From: Streptomyces rubradiris
GTDB lineage: Bacteria > Actinomycetota > Actinomycetes > Streptomycetales > Streptomycetaceae
Assembly (NCBI RefSeq): GCF_016860525.1
Contig: NZ_BNEA01000015.1
Span: forward strand, 1,798,001 to 1,862,000
Direction of reading: 5' to 3'
DNA length: 64,000 bases
Shown: positions 23,732 through 32,178 of the stretch, piece after piece
Layout: every line of letters starts with the position of its first letter
How positions within the stretch are numbered: the first letter of the stretch is position 1
The notes under the pieces: generated by a model
Told to the model about the DNA's origin: nothing
Database searches by the model: none
Seen by the model: the letters and a program-made list of their open reading frames with translations, nothing else
Program-made: the position numbers and the translations under genes

Positions 23732-25429
23732 ATGGCCGCCACCCCACCGAACCCCGCCGCCTCCGCGCCCCGCCGCAAGGTGAGCCGTCACCGCGGCGAG
23801 GGCCAGTGGGCCGCCGGCCACTTCACGCCGCTCAACGGCAACGAGCAGTTCAAGAAGGACGACGACGGTCTCAATGTGCGGACACGCATTGAGACGATCT
23901 ACTCCAAGCGCGGCTTCGACTCCATCGACCCGAACGACCTGCGCGGCCGGATGCGCTGGTGGGGGCTGTACACCCAGCGCAAGCCCGGGATCGACGGCGG
24001 CAAGACCGCGATCCTGGAGCCCGAGGAGCTGGACGACAGCTACTTCATGCTGCGCGTCCGCATCGACGGCGGGGCGCTGACCACGCGGCAGTTGCGGGTC
24101 ATCGGCGAGATCTCGCAGGAGTTCGCGCGCGGCACCGCGGACATCACCGACCGGCAGAACGTGCAGTACCACTGGATCCGGATCGAGGACGTGCCCGAGA
24201 TCTGGGAGCGGCTGGAGAGCGTGGGCCTGTCCACCGTGACCGCCTGCGGTGACACCCCGCGCGTGATGATCGGCTCCCCGGTGGCGGGCATCGCCGAGGA
24301 CGAGATCATCGACGCGACGCCGGCGCTGGAGGAGATGAAGCGCCGCGTCCTGAACAACAAGGCCTACTCCAACCTCCCGCGCAAGTTCAAGACGGCCATC
24401 TCGGGGTCGCCGTTGCTGGACGTGGTGCACGAGATCAACGACGTCGCGTTCGTCGGCGTGCGTCACCCCGAGCACGGGCCGGGCTTCGACGTGTGGGTGG
24501 GCGGCGGCCTGTCCACCAACCCCAAGCTCGGTGTGCGGCTGGGCGCCTGGGTGCCGATCGACGAGGTGCCGGACGTCTACGAGGGCGTCATCTCGATCTT
24601 CCGCGACTACGGCTACCGCCGGCTGCGCAACCGCGCCCGGCTGAAGTTCCTCGTCGCCGACTGGGGCGCGGAGAAGTTCCGGCAGGTGCTGGAGGACGAG
24701 TACCTGAACCGCAAGCTGGTCGACGGGCCCGCCCCGGAGCAGCCGGTGCGGCAGTGGCGCGACCACATCGGTGTGCACCGGCAGAAGGACGGCCGGTTCT
24801 ACGTCGGTTTCGCGCCGCGGGTCGGCCGGGTCGACGGCACCACGCTCACCAAGGTCGCCGACCTCGCCGAGGCGCACGGCTCGGGACGGGTCCGCACCAC
24901 CGTCGAGCAGAAGATGATCATCCTCGACGTCGAGCAGGACCGGGTCGACTCGCTGGTGGAGGGCCTGGAGGCGCTGGACCTCACCGCCCGGCCGTCCTCC
25001 TTCCGGCGCGGCACCATGGCCTGCACCGGCATCGAGTTCTGCAAGCTCGCCATCGTGGAGACCAAACAGCGCGGCTCCCAGCTGATCGACGAACTGGAGC
25101 GCCGCCTGCCGGAGTTCGACGAGCCGCTCACCATCAACCTCAACGGCTGCCCGAACGCCTGCGCCCGCATCCAGGTCGCGGACATCGGCCTCAAGGGACA
25201 GCTCGTCCTGAACGACCGGGGCGAGCAGGTCGAGGGCTACCAGGTGCACCTCGGCGGCGCCCTCGGCCTGGAGGCCGGCTTCGGCCGCAAGGTGCGCGGC
25301 CTGAAGGTGACGTCCGAGGAACTGCCCGACTACATCGAGCGGGTGCTGAAGCGCTTCCAGGCCGAACGCGAGGACGGCGAACGGTTCGCGACGTGGGCGG
25401 CGCGCGCTTCCGAGGAGGCGCTGTCGTGA
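23732..25429 (+). CDS. sir: Ferredoxin-dependent assimilatory sulfite reductase
   Basis: The 565-aa enzyme has two ferredoxin-like half-domains, the siroheme/substrate motif TADITDRQNVQYHWIRI, GDTPRVMIGSPVAG, and the four Cys of the siroheme-coupled 4Fe-4S cluster in ACTGIEFC (Cys431, Cys437) and NGCPNAC (Cys473, Cys477). It reduces sulfite to sulfide with six electrons from ferredoxin. Sequence alone does not rule out nitrite reductase, but the fixed neighbourhood (cysH, cysC, cysD, cysN, siroheme chelatase) settles on sulfite. Start ATG 23732 follows a weak GAAGGA site. Its stop overlaps the GTG of the Zn-ribbon gene (GTGA), so translation of the two is coupled. Probably controlled by the upstream leader. 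Confidence 0.95.
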   Translation: MAATPPNPAASAPRRKVSRHRGEGQWAAGHFTPLNGNEQFKKDDDGLNVRTRIETIYSKRGFDSIDPNDLRGRMRWWGLYTQRKPGIDGGKTAILEPEELDDSYFMLRVRIDGGALTTRQLRVIGEISQEFARGTADITDRQNVQYHWIRIEDVPEIWERLESVGLSTVTACGDTPRVMIGSPVAGIAEDEIIDATPALEEMKRRVLNNKAYSNLPRKFKTAISGSPLLDVVHEINDVAFVGVRHPEHGPGFDVWVGGGLSTNPKLGVRLGAWVPIDEVPDVYEGVISIFRDYGYRRLRNRARLKFLVADWGAEKFRQVLEDEYLNRKLVDGPAPEQPVRQWRDHIGVHRQKDGRFYVGFAPRVGRVDGTTLTKVADLAEAHGSGRVRTTVEQKMIILDVEQDRVDSLVEGLEALDLTARPSSFRRGTMACTGIEFCKLAIVETKQRGSQLIDELERRLPEFDEPLTINLNGCPNACARIQVADIGLKGQLVLNDRGEQVEGYQVHLGGALGLEAGFGRKVRGLKVTSEELPDYIERVLKRFQAEREDGERFATWAARASEEALS

Positions 25430-25608
25430 GCGAGCGGGCCGCGCCCTTCTACTGCCCCTATTGCGGCGACGAGGATCTGCGTCCGAGCGGCGAGGGTCAC
25501 GGCGCCTGGGAATGCGGGGCGTGCAACCGCGCATTCCAGCTGAAGTTCCTCGGGCTGCTGGCCCGGGGTGTTCAGCGAGCCGACCACGGAGGGGATGAGC
25601 GGATATGA
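25426..25608 (+). CDS. Small zinc-ribbon protein of the sulfur operon
   Basis: The 60-aa protein reads ERAAPFYCPYCGDEDLRPSG ... GAWECGACNRAFQLKFLGL. Two C-x2-C pairs (CPYC and CGAC) spaced about 20 residues apart form a rubredoxin-like zinc ribbon. It overlaps the sulfite reductase stop by GTGA and the cysH start by ATGA, so its synthesis is locked to both neighbours. Its role is unknown; electron transfer, metal insertion or complex assembly for sulfite or APS reductase are all possible. The position between sir and cysH is recalled as conserved across Streptomyces, which argues for a real function in sulfate reduction. Confidence 0.85.
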   Translation: MSERAAPFYCPYCGDEDLRPSGEGHGAWECGACNRAFQLKFLGLLARGVQRADHGGDERI

Positions 25609-26315
25609 CGACCACTCAGGAAGAGCGGTCAGCGCAGGAGTTGAAGGAGCTCGCCGAACGGGCGGGCCGTGAGCTGGAGGACGCCTCCGCGCTGGAGATC
25701 CTCCAGTGGGCGGTGGACACCTTCGGTGACGGGTTCTGCGTCACCTCCTCCATGGAGGACGCCGTGGTCGCCCATCTCGCCTCGCGCGTGCGCAAGGGCG
25801 TGGACGTCGTCTTCCTGGACACCGGCTACCACTTCCCGGAGACCATCGGCACCCGGGACGCGGTGGAGGCCGTGATGGACGTCAACGTCATCACCCTCAC
25901 CCCGCGCCAGACGGTCGCCGAGCAGGACGCGGAGTACGGCCCGAAGCTGCACGACCGCGACCCCGACCTGTGCTGCAAGCTGCGCAAGGTCAAGCCCCTC
26001 GAAGAGGGCCTGGCCAACTACCGGGCGTGGGCGACCGGCCTGCGCCGCGACGAGTCCCCGACCCGGGCGAACACCCCCGTCGTCGGCTGGGACGAGAAAC
26101 GGCAGAAGGTCAAGGTCTCGCCGATCGCCCGCTGGACCCAGGACGACGTGGACGCCTACATCACCGAACACGGCGTGCTGGCCAACCCGTTGCTGATGGA
26201 CGGCTACGCCTCCATCGGCTGCGCCCCGTGCACCCGCAGGGTCCTGGAGGGCGAGGACGCGCGCGCCGGCCGCTGGGCGGGACGCGCCAAGACCGAGTGC
26301 GGACTGCACGGATGA
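25605..26315 (+). CDS. cysH: Adenylyl-sulfate (APS) reductase, CysH family
   Basis: The 236-aa protein is of the thioredoxin-dependent sulfonucleotide reductase family. It has the PP-loop-like FCVTSSMEDAVVAHL, DVVFLDTGYHFPET, the two Cys pairs DLCCKLRK and CAPCTR that bind a 4Fe-4S cluster and mark the APS-using (not PAPS-using) type, and the catalytic Cys in the C-terminal ECGLH. It reduces APS to sulfite for the sulfite reductase encoded two genes upstream. It overlaps the Zn-ribbon gene by 4 bases and the downstream cysC by 4 (ATGA). The cluster cysteines are plain in the sequence; the substrate preference is family knowledge. Confidence 0.95.
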   Translation: MTTTQEERSAQELKELAERAGRELEDASALEILQWAVDTFGDGFCVTSSMEDAVVAHLASRVRKGVDVVFLDTGYHFPETIGTRDAVEAVMDVNVITLTPRQTVAEQDAEYGPKLHDRDPDLCCKLRKVKPLEEGLANYRAWATGLRRDESPTRANTPVVGWDEKRQKVKVSPIARWTQDDVDAYITEHGVLANPLLMDGYASIGCAPCTRRVLEGEDARAGRWAGRAKTECGLHG

Positions 26316-26878
26316 CGAACGACCAGACCCAGGAGATGCACGTGACGACCGGAGCCACCGTCTGGCTCACGGGTCTGCCGAGCGCCGGCAAGACCACCAT
26401 CGCGTACGAGCTGGCGGGCCGGCTGCGCGCCGAGGGCCACCGCGTCGAGGTGCTCGACGGCGACGAGATCCGCGAGTTCATCTCGGCCGGCCTCGGCTTT
26501 TCCCGGGCGGACCGGCACACCAACGTCCAGCGCATCGGCTTCGTCGCCGAACTGCTCGCCCGCAACGGCGTCAAGGCGCTGGTGCCGGTGATCGCGCCGT
26601 ACGCGGACAGCCGGGAGGCGGTGCGGGGGCGGCACGCGGAGAACGGGACGCCGTATCTGGAGATCCATGTGGCGACCCCGGTCGAGGTGTGCAGCGTGCG
26701 CGATGTGAAGGGGCTGTACGCCAGGCAGGCCGCGGGCGAGCTGTCCGGGCTCACCGGGGTCGACGACCCGTACGAGGAGCCCGAGAAGCCCGATCTGCGG
26801 ATCGAGTCCCAGCACCAGACGGTCCAGGAGTCCGCGGCGTCGGTGTACGCGCTGCTGAGCGAGAGGGGACTGGCATGA
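26312..26878 (+). CDS. cysC: Adenylyl-sulfate kinase
   Basis: The 188-aa kinase has a Walker A WLTGLPSAGKTTIAYELAG, the DGDEIREFISAGLGFSRADRHTNVQRIGFVAELLARNGV signature (read in segments), and DVKGLYARQAAGELSGLTGVDDPYE near the end. It phosphorylates APS to PAPS, the sulfate donor for sulfotransferases. Since the operon reductase is an APS-type enzyme, this kinase likely feeds sulfation, not reduction. ATG at 26312 overlaps the cysH stop; a second Met eight codons on is an alternative. It overlaps cysD by ATGA. Confidence 0.94.
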   Translation: MTNDQTQEMHVTTGATVWLTGLPSAGKTTIAYELAGRLRAEGHRVEVLDGDEIREFISAGLGFSRADRHTNVQRIGFVAELLARNGVKALVPVIAPYADSREAVRGRHAENGTPYLEIHVATPVEVCSVRDVKGLYARQAAGELSGLTGVDDPYEEPEKPDLRIESQHQTVQESAASVYALLSERGLA

Positions 26879-27810
26879 CCACGGTCGCCAAGACGGAGGG
26901 TGGCACGGAGAGCCCGTACGCCCTGTCGCACCTGGACGCGCTGGAGTCCGAGGCGGTGCACATCTTCCGCGAGGTGGCGGGCGAGTTCGAGAACCCGGTG
27001 ATCCTGTTCTCCGGCGGCAAGGACTCCATCGTCATGCTGCACCTCGCGCTGAAGGCGTTCGCCCCGGCCGCGGTCCCCTTCTCCCTGCTGCACGTGGACA
27101 CCGGACACAACTTCCCCGAAGTCCTCCGGTACCGGGACCGCGTGGTGGCCGCGCACGGGCTGCGCCTGCATGTGGCCTCGGTCCAGGACTACATCGACCG
27201 CGGTGTCCTCAAGGAACGTCCCGACGGCACCCGCAACCCGCTCCAGACGCTCCCGCTCACCGAGAAGATCCAGAGCGAGAGGTTCGACGCGGTCTTCGGC
27301 GGCGGCCGGCGCGACGAGGAGAAGGCCCGCGCCAAGGAGCGCGTGTTCTCCCTGCGCGACGAGTTCTCCCAGTGGGACCCGCGCCGCCAGCGCCCCGAGC
27401 TGTGGAACCTGTACAACGGCCGGCACGCCCCCGGCGAGCACGTCCGGGTCTTCCCGCTGTCCAACTGGACCGAGCTGGACGTGTGGCAGTACATCGCCCG
27501 CGAGGGCATCGAACTGCCGCAGATCTACTACGCGCACGAGCGCGAGGTGTTCCAGCGGTCCGGCATGTGGCTGACCGCGGGCGAGTGGGGCGGCCCGAAG
27601 GACGGCGAGACCGTGGAGAAGCGGCGGGTGCGCTACCGCACCGTCGGTGACATGTCCTGCACCGGCGCGGTCGACTCCGACGCCGACACCATCGAGAAGG
27701 TCATCGCCGAGATCGCGGCGTCCCGGCTGACCGAGCGCGGTGCGACCCGCGCCGACGACAAGCTGTCCGAGGCCGCGATGGAAGACCGCAAGCGCGAGGG
27801 GTACTTCTAG
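26875..27810 (+). CDS. cysD: Sulfate adenylyltransferase subunit 2
   Basis: The 311-aa protein has the PP-loop ATP-pyrophosphatase motif VILFSGGKDSIVMLHLA, DTGHNFPEVLRYRD, FGGGRRDEEKARAKERVFS, and an LSNWTELDVWQYI segment with C-terminal GDMSCTGAVDSDADT. It is the catalytic subunit that joins ATP and sulfate to make APS, with CysN as its GTPase partner encoded two bases downstream of the stop. Length is standard. ATG overlaps cysC by 4 bases. Confidence 0.96.
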   Translation: MTTVAKTEGGTESPYALSHLDALESEAVHIFREVAGEFENPVILFSGGKDSIVMLHLALKAFAPAAVPFSLLHVDTGHNFPEVLRYRDRVVAAHGLRLHVASVQDYIDRGVLKERPDGTRNPLQTLPLTEKIQSERFDAVFGGGRRDEEKARAKERVFSLRDEFSQWDPRRQRPELWNLYNGRHAPGEHVRVFPLSNWTELDVWQYIAREGIELPQIYYAHEREVFQRSGMWLTAGEWGGPKDGETVEKRRVRYRTVGDMSCTGAVDSDADTIEKVIAEIAASRLTERGATRADDKLSEAAMEDRKREGYF

Positions 27811-27812
27811 GC

Positions 27813-29144
27813 ATGAGCACGACCACGACCGAGGCGCTCTCGGCCACCACCCTGCTGCGGTTCGCCACCGCCGGCTCCGTCGACGACGGCAAGTCCACCC
27901 TCGTCGGGCGGCTGCTGCACGACTCCAAATCGGTCCTCGCCGACCAGCTGGAGGCCGTGGAGCGGGCCTCCGCGAGCCGCGGCCAGGACGGCCCGGACCT
28001 CGCCCTCCTCACCGACGGCCTGCGCGCCGAGCGGGAGCAGGGCATCACCATCGACGTCGCCTACCGCTACTTCGCCACGCCCCGGCGCCGGTTCATCCTC
28101 GCCGACACCCCCGGCCACGTGCAGTACACCCGGAACATGGTCACCGGCGCCTCCACCGCCGAGCTGACGGTCATCCTGGTCGACGCCCGCAACGGCGTGG
28201 TCGAGCAGACCCGCCGGCACGCGGCCATCGCCGCCCTGCTGCGCGTCCCGCACGTCGTGCTGGCCGTGAACAAGATGGACCTCGTCGGGTACGAGGAGCG
28301 GGTCTTCGCGGCGATCGCCGAGGAGTTCACGGCGTACGCGACCGAGCTGGGCGTCCCGGAGGTCACCGCGATACCGATCTCGGCGCTGGCCGGGGACAAC
28401 GTGGTGGAGCCGAGCGCCAACATGGACTGGTACGGCGGCCCCACCGTGCTGGAGCACCTGGAGACCGTGCCGGTCAGCCACGACCTGGCGCACTGCCACG
28501 CGCGGCTGCCCGTGCAGTACGTGATCCGGCCGCAGACCGCCGAGCACCCCGACTACCGGGGCTACGCGGGCCAGATCGCGGCCGGCACCTTCCGGGTCGG
28601 CGAGGAGGTCACGGTCCTGCCGTCCGGGCGGACCACCCGGATCGCCGGCATCGACCTGCTGGGCAGGCCGGTCGACGTGGCCTGGACGACGCAGTCGGTG
28701 ACGGTGCTGCTCCAGGACGACATCGACGTCTCGCGCGGCGACCTGATCGTGCCGACGAAGGACGCCCCGGCCACCACGCAGGACGTGGAGGCGACCGTCT
28801 GCCACGTCGCCGACGCGCCCCTCACCGTGGGCCACCGGGTGCTGCTCAAGCACGGCACCCGCACGGTCAAGGCGATCGTGAAGGACATCCCCTCCCGGCT
28901 CACGCTCGACGACCTGTCCCTGCACCCGCACCCGGGACAGCTCGTCGCCAACGACATCGGCCGGGTGAAGATCCGTACCGCCGAGCCGCTGCCGGTCGAC
29001 TCCTACGCCGACTCGCGCCGCACCGGCTCGTTCATCCTGATCGACCCCGCCGACGGCACCACGCTGACCGCGGGCATGGTCGGCGAGTCGTTCGCCGCCC
29101 CGGAGCCGGTCAAGGACGAGGCCGACGACGGCTGGGACTTCTGA
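27813..29144 (+). CDS. cysN: Sulfate adenylyltransferase subunit 1 (GTPase)
   Basis: The 443-aa GTPase has G1 GSVDDGKST, the switch I region EREQGITIDVAYRYF, G3 DTPGH, G4 NKMD and G5 ISA(L)AGDN, followed by EF-Tu-like beta-barrel domains (YRGYAGQIAAGTFRVGEEV, RTGSFILIDP). It couples GTP hydrolysis to sulfate activation by CysD. There is no C-terminal APS-kinase fusion, consistent with the separate cysC. It follows cysD with a two-base gap. The next firm gene, the lipoprotein of a sulfonate-type importer, begins about 240 bases on. Confidence 0.96.
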   Translation: MSTTTTEALSATTLLRFATAGSVDDGKSTLVGRLLHDSKSVLADQLEAVERASASRGQDGPDLALLTDGLRAEREQGITIDVAYRYFATPRRRFILADTPGHVQYTRNMVTGASTAELTVILVDARNGVVEQTRRHAAIAALLRVPHVVLAVNKMDLVGYEERVFAAIAEEFTAYATELGVPEVTAIPISALAGDNVVEPSANMDWYGGPTVLEHLETVPVSHDLAHCHARLPVQYVIRPQTAEHPDYRGYAGQIAAGTFRVGEEVTVLPSGRTTRIAGIDLLGRPVDVAWTTQSVTVLLQDDIDVSRGDLIVPTKDAPATTQDVEATVCHVADAPLTVGHRVLLKHGTRTVKAIVKDIPSRLTLDDLSLHPHPGQLVANDIGRVKIRTAEPLPVDSYADSRRTGSFILIDPADGTTLTAGMVGESFAAPEPVKDEADDGWDF

Positions 29145-29145
29145 C

Positions 29146-29250
29146 ATGAGGACGCCCGACGTCTACTCGACGTTCGCCAAGGAGGGCGGCCGCGTCGGCA
29201 GCGGCGCCCTCGGCAGCGGGCAGGGCGGAGTGGCGCGATGTGTGCGCTGA
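29146..29250 (+). CDS. Possible short peptide after cysN
   Basis: A 34-codon frame begins one base after the cysN stop (MRTPDVYSTFAKEG...) and ends VARCVR. It has the position of a coupled gene and a typical GC3, but no recognisable family and no ribosome site. It could equally be non-coding spacer before the importer genes. Confidence 0.25.
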   Translation: MRTPDVYSTFAKEGGRVGSGALGSGQGGVARCVR

Positions 29251-29381
29251 CGTACGCGCACCGCTCGCGCGCCCGCTCCCCCCACCCGGCGTCGTCCCGG
29301 AAGCGACGAAGACCTCCAGCCGAACTCCCGGCCACGACCTGAGAGACCGTGACCGCCGGGCCAACGAGAGGAAACCCTCCC

Positions 29382-30491
29382 GTGCCTGCCATCAGCTCAT
29401 CGCTCCTGCGCCGCGGCACAGCGGCCATCGCCGCTCTTCCCCTGCTCGCGCTGGCCGCCTGCGGCTACGGCTCCGAGGCCAAGGACGACGGCACCGCCAA
29501 GATCGCCGCCGGTGCCGAGAAGACCGACGGGCTCGACTCCGTCAAGATCGGGTACTTCGGCAACCTGACCCACGCCACCGCGCTGGTCGGCGTGCAGAAG
29601 GGCTTCTTCCAGAAGGAGCTGGGCGCCACCGCGGTCAAGCCCGCCGTCTTCAACGCGGGCCCGTCCGAGATCGAGGCCCTCAACGCCGGCTCCATAGACA
29701 TCGGCTGGATCGGCCCGTCCCCGGCCATCAACGGCTACACCAAGTCCAACGGCAAGAGCCTGAAGATCATCGGCGGTTCCGCCTCCGGCGGGGTGAAGCT
29801 GGTCGTCAACCCGGCGAGGATCAAGTCCCTGAAGGACGTCGAGGGCAAGAAGATCGCCACGCCCCAGCTCGGCAACACGCAGGACGTGGCGTTCCTCAAC
29901 TGGGCCGCCGACCAGGGCTGGAAGGTCGACGCGCAGAGCGGCAAGGGTGACGTCACCGTCGTCCGCACGGACAACAAGATCACCCCGGACGCCTACAAGT
30001 CCGGCTCGATCGACGGCGCTTGGGTGCCGGAGCCGACCGCCTCCAAGCTGGTCGCCGAGGGCGCCAAGGTGCTCCTGGACGAGGCGACGCTCTGGCCGGA
30101 GAAGAAGTTCGTGATCACGAACATCATCGTGCGCCAGAGCTTCCTGAAGGACCACCCGAAGGCGGTCGAGGCCGTCCTGAAGGCGGCGGTCGAGACCAAC
30201 AAGTGGATCAACGCCCACCCGGACGAGGCCAAGGCCGCCGCGAACCAGCGGCTGGAGACGGACGCCGGCAAGGCGCTCCCGGCCAAGGTCCTCGACCCGG
30301 CCTGGAAGTCCATCCAGTTCACCGACGACCCGCTGGCCGCCACCCTCGACACCGAGGCCGAGCACGCGGTCAAGGCCGGCCTGCTGGAGAAGCCGGACCT
30401 GAAGGGGATCTACGACCTGACGCTCCTCAACAAGGTCCTCAAGGCCGAGGGCCGTCCCGCGGTCGACGCCGCCGGCCTCGGCACCAGCTGA
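29382..30491 (+). CDS. Sulfonate/sulfate-type ABC transporter substrate-binding lipoprotein
   Basis: The 369-aa precursor has a lipobox (LALAACGYG, Cys27). The mature domain matches the SsuA/NrtA/TauA type: VKIGYFGNLTHATALVGVQKGFF, PSEIEALNAGSIDIGWIGPSPAINGY, GVKLVVNPARIKSLKDVEGKKIATPQLGNTQDVAF (in segments), GSIDGAWVPEPTASKLV. It captures an oxyanion or sulfonate outside the membrane for import. GTG at 29382 follows GAGAGG. Placement after cysN and before an ATPase and permease makes a sulfur source the likely ligand; sulfate itself, taurine or alkanesulfonates cannot be told apart. Confidence 0.92.
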   Translation: MPAISSSLLRRGTAAIAALPLLALAACGYGSEAKDDGTAKIAAGAEKTDGLDSVKIGYFGNLTHATALVGVQKGFFQKELGATAVKPAVFNAGPSEIEALNAGSIDIGWIGPSPAINGYTKSNGKSLKIIGGSASGGVKLVVNPARIKSLKDVEGKKIATPQLGNTQDVAFLNWAADQGWKVDAQSGKGDVTVVRTDNKITPDAYKSGSIDGAWVPEPTASKLVAEGAKVLLDEATLWPEKKFVITNIIVRQSFLKDHPKAVEAVLKAAVETNKWINAHPDEAKAAANQRLETDAGKALPAKVLDPAWKSIQFTDDPLAATLDTEAEHAVKAGLLEKPDLKGIYDLTLLNKVLKAEGRPAVDAAGLGTS

Positions 30492-30527
30492 CGCCCCCGA
30501 CCGACGCGTCCCCAGGAGGTGACGACC

Positions 30528-31307
30528 ATGGCCACGACCCTCGCCAAGGCCGACGAGACCGTCGAGTTCGCGGCACGCCTTGAGCACGTCTCGAAGTCCT
30601 TCGCGACCCCGGGCGGACAGCAGCTCGTCCTGGACGACATCAGCATCGATGTCGCGCCGGGTGAGTTCGTCACCCTCCTCGGGGCCTCGGGCTGCGGCAA
30701 GTCCACGCTGCTGAACCTGGTGGCGGGCCTGGACCGGCCGAGCGCCGGCTCCATCACCACGGACGGCCGCCCCGCCCTGATGTTCCAGGAACACGCCCTG
30801 TTCCCATGGCTGACCGCGGGCAAGAACATCGAACTCGCCCTCAAACTGCGGGGCGTTCCCAAGCCCGAGCGGCGCGGCAAGGCCGAGGAACTGCTCGAAC
30901 TGGTGCGGCTGAAGGGCGCCCACGGCAAGCGGGTGCACGAGCTGTCCGGCGGTATGCGCCAGCGGGTGGCGATGGCCCGCGCGCTGGCCCAGGAGAGCAA
31001 CATGCTGCTGATGGACGAGCCGTTCGCCGCGCTCGACGCCATCACGCGGGACGTGCTGCACGACGAGCTGACCCGGATCTGGTCGGAGACCGGGCTCTCC
31101 GTCCTGTTCGTCACGCACAACGTGCGCGAGGCGGTGCGGCTCGCGCAGCGGGTGGTGCTGCTGTCCTCCCGCCCGGGCCGGATCGCGCGCGAGTGGCGCG
31201 TGGACCTCCCGCAGCCGCGCCGCATCGAGGACGCGCCCGTGGCCGAACTGTCCCTTGAGATAACCGACGTACTGCGTGGGGAGATCCGCCGCCATGGCCA
31301 GCACTGA
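30528..31307 (+). CDS. ssuB: Sulfonate-type ABC transporter ATP-binding protein
   Basis: The 259-aa ATPase has Walker A GASGCGKSTLLNL, Q-loop LMFQEHALFPWLTAGKNIELAL, signature LSGGMRQRVAMARAL, Walker B LLMDEPFAALDAITRD and H-loop FVTHNVREAVRLAQRVVLLSSRPG. The last string is typical of nitrate/sulfonate/taurine importers. ATG 30528 is 8 bases after AGGAGG, better than the GTG at 30519. Its last 14 bases overlap the permease gene. It should energise import by the adjacent permease and lipoprotein. The gene symbol reflects family, not proven substrate. Confidence 0.93.
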   Translation: MATTLAKADETVEFAARLEHVSKSFATPGGQQLVLDDISIDVAPGEFVTLLGASGCGKSTLLNLVAGLDRPSAGSITTDGRPALMFQEHALFPWLTAGKNIELALKLRGVPKPERRGKAEELLELVRLKGAHGKRVHELSGGMRQRVAMARALAQESNMLLMDEPFAALDAITRDVLHDELTRIWSETGLSVLFVTHNVREAVRLAQRVVLLSSRPGRIAREWRVDLPQPRRIEDAPVAELSLEITDVLRGEIRRHGQH

Positions 31308-32172
31308 GACGACACCGGTCCAGGACGCCGGGAGCGTCGAGGCCGGCCTGGACGCGCTGGAGACCACGACCACGGGCCGCCCCCCGCTGCGCGAGACCCT
31401 CGTCAACAAGATCCTGCCGCCGGTCATCGCCATCGCGGTGGTCCTGGTGGTCTGGTACATCCTGTACCCGGTCGTGGACGACCCGACGAAGCTGCCCTCC
31501 CCGGGCGCGGTGGGCAACGCGTTCCGGGACGCCTGGCTCCAGGGCGAGCTGCTCGGCTACATCTGGACCAGTGTCTCGCGCGGTCTGCTGGGCTTCGCGT
31601 TCGCGCTGGTCATCGGCACCCCGCTGGGTCTGCTGGTGGCCCGGGTGAAGTTCGTGCGCGCGGCCATCGGGCCGATCCTGTCCGGGCTCCAGTCGCTGCC
31701 GTCGGTGGCGTGGGTGCCGCCGGCGGTGATCTGGCTGGGCCTGAACAACTCGATGATGTACGCGGTGATCCTGCTCGGCGCCGTGCCGTCCATCGCCAAC
31801 GGTCTGGTGTCCGGCGTCGACCAGGTGCCGCCGCTGTTCCTGCGCGCGGGCCGCACCATGGGCGCCACGGGCGCCAAGGGCGTCTGGTACGTGACCCTGC
31901 CGGCCTCGCTCCCCGGCTATGTGGCGGGTCTGAAGCAGGGCTGGGCGTTCTCCTGGCGTTCGCTGATGGCCGCGGAGATCATCGCGCAGTTCCCCGATCT
32001 CGGCGTGGGCCTCGGCCAGTTGCTGGAGAACGGCCGCACCGCCAGCGACATGGCGATGGTGTTCGAGGCGATCCTGCTGATCCTGTTCGTCGGCATCGCC
32101 ATCGACCTGCTGATCTTCAGTCCGCTGGAGCGGCGGGTGCTGCGCAGCCGCGGCCTGCTGGTGAAGAGCTGA
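31294..32172 (+). CDS. ssuC: Sulfonate-type ABC transporter permease
   Basis: The 292-aa membrane protein has a soluble N terminus of about 45 residues, then six helices (VIAIAVVLVVWYILYPVV, LGFAFALVIGTPLGLLVA, MMYAVILLGAVPSIANGLVSGV, VFEAILLILFVGIAIDLLIF) with the EAA-like loop FLRAGRTMGATGAKGVWYVTLPASLPGYVAG and the WRSLMAAEII segment. It forms the channel for the SsuA/NrtA-type importer. ATG at 31294 overlaps the ATPase gene by 14 bases, so translation is coupled. Family call is secure. Confidence 0.93.
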   Translation: MASTETTPVQDAGSVEAGLDALETTTTGRPPLRETLVNKILPPVIAIAVVLVVWYILYPVVDDPTKLPSPGAVGNAFRDAWLQGELLGYIWTSVSRGLLGFAFALVIGTPLGLLVARVKFVRAAIGPILSGLQSLPSVAWVPPAVIWLGLNNSMMYAVILLGAVPSIANGLVSGVDQVPPLFLRAGRTMGATGAKGVWYVTLPASLPGYVAGLKQGWAFSWRSLMAAEIIAQFPDLGVGLGQLLENGRTASDMAMVFEAILLILFVGIAIDLLIFSPLERRVLRSRGLLVKS

Positions 32173-32178
32173 CCTCCC

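Noticed and set aside
23732..25429. Assimilatory nitrite reductase instead of sulfite reductase
   Set aside because: The protein family overlaps, but the operon (cysH, cysC, cysD, cysN, siroheme chelatase, Cys leader) is for sulfur.
29238..29342. Second short frame (MCALTYAHRSRARS...) after cysN
   Set aside because: Arg/Ser-rich, no ribosome site, overlaps another weak frame; too little support.
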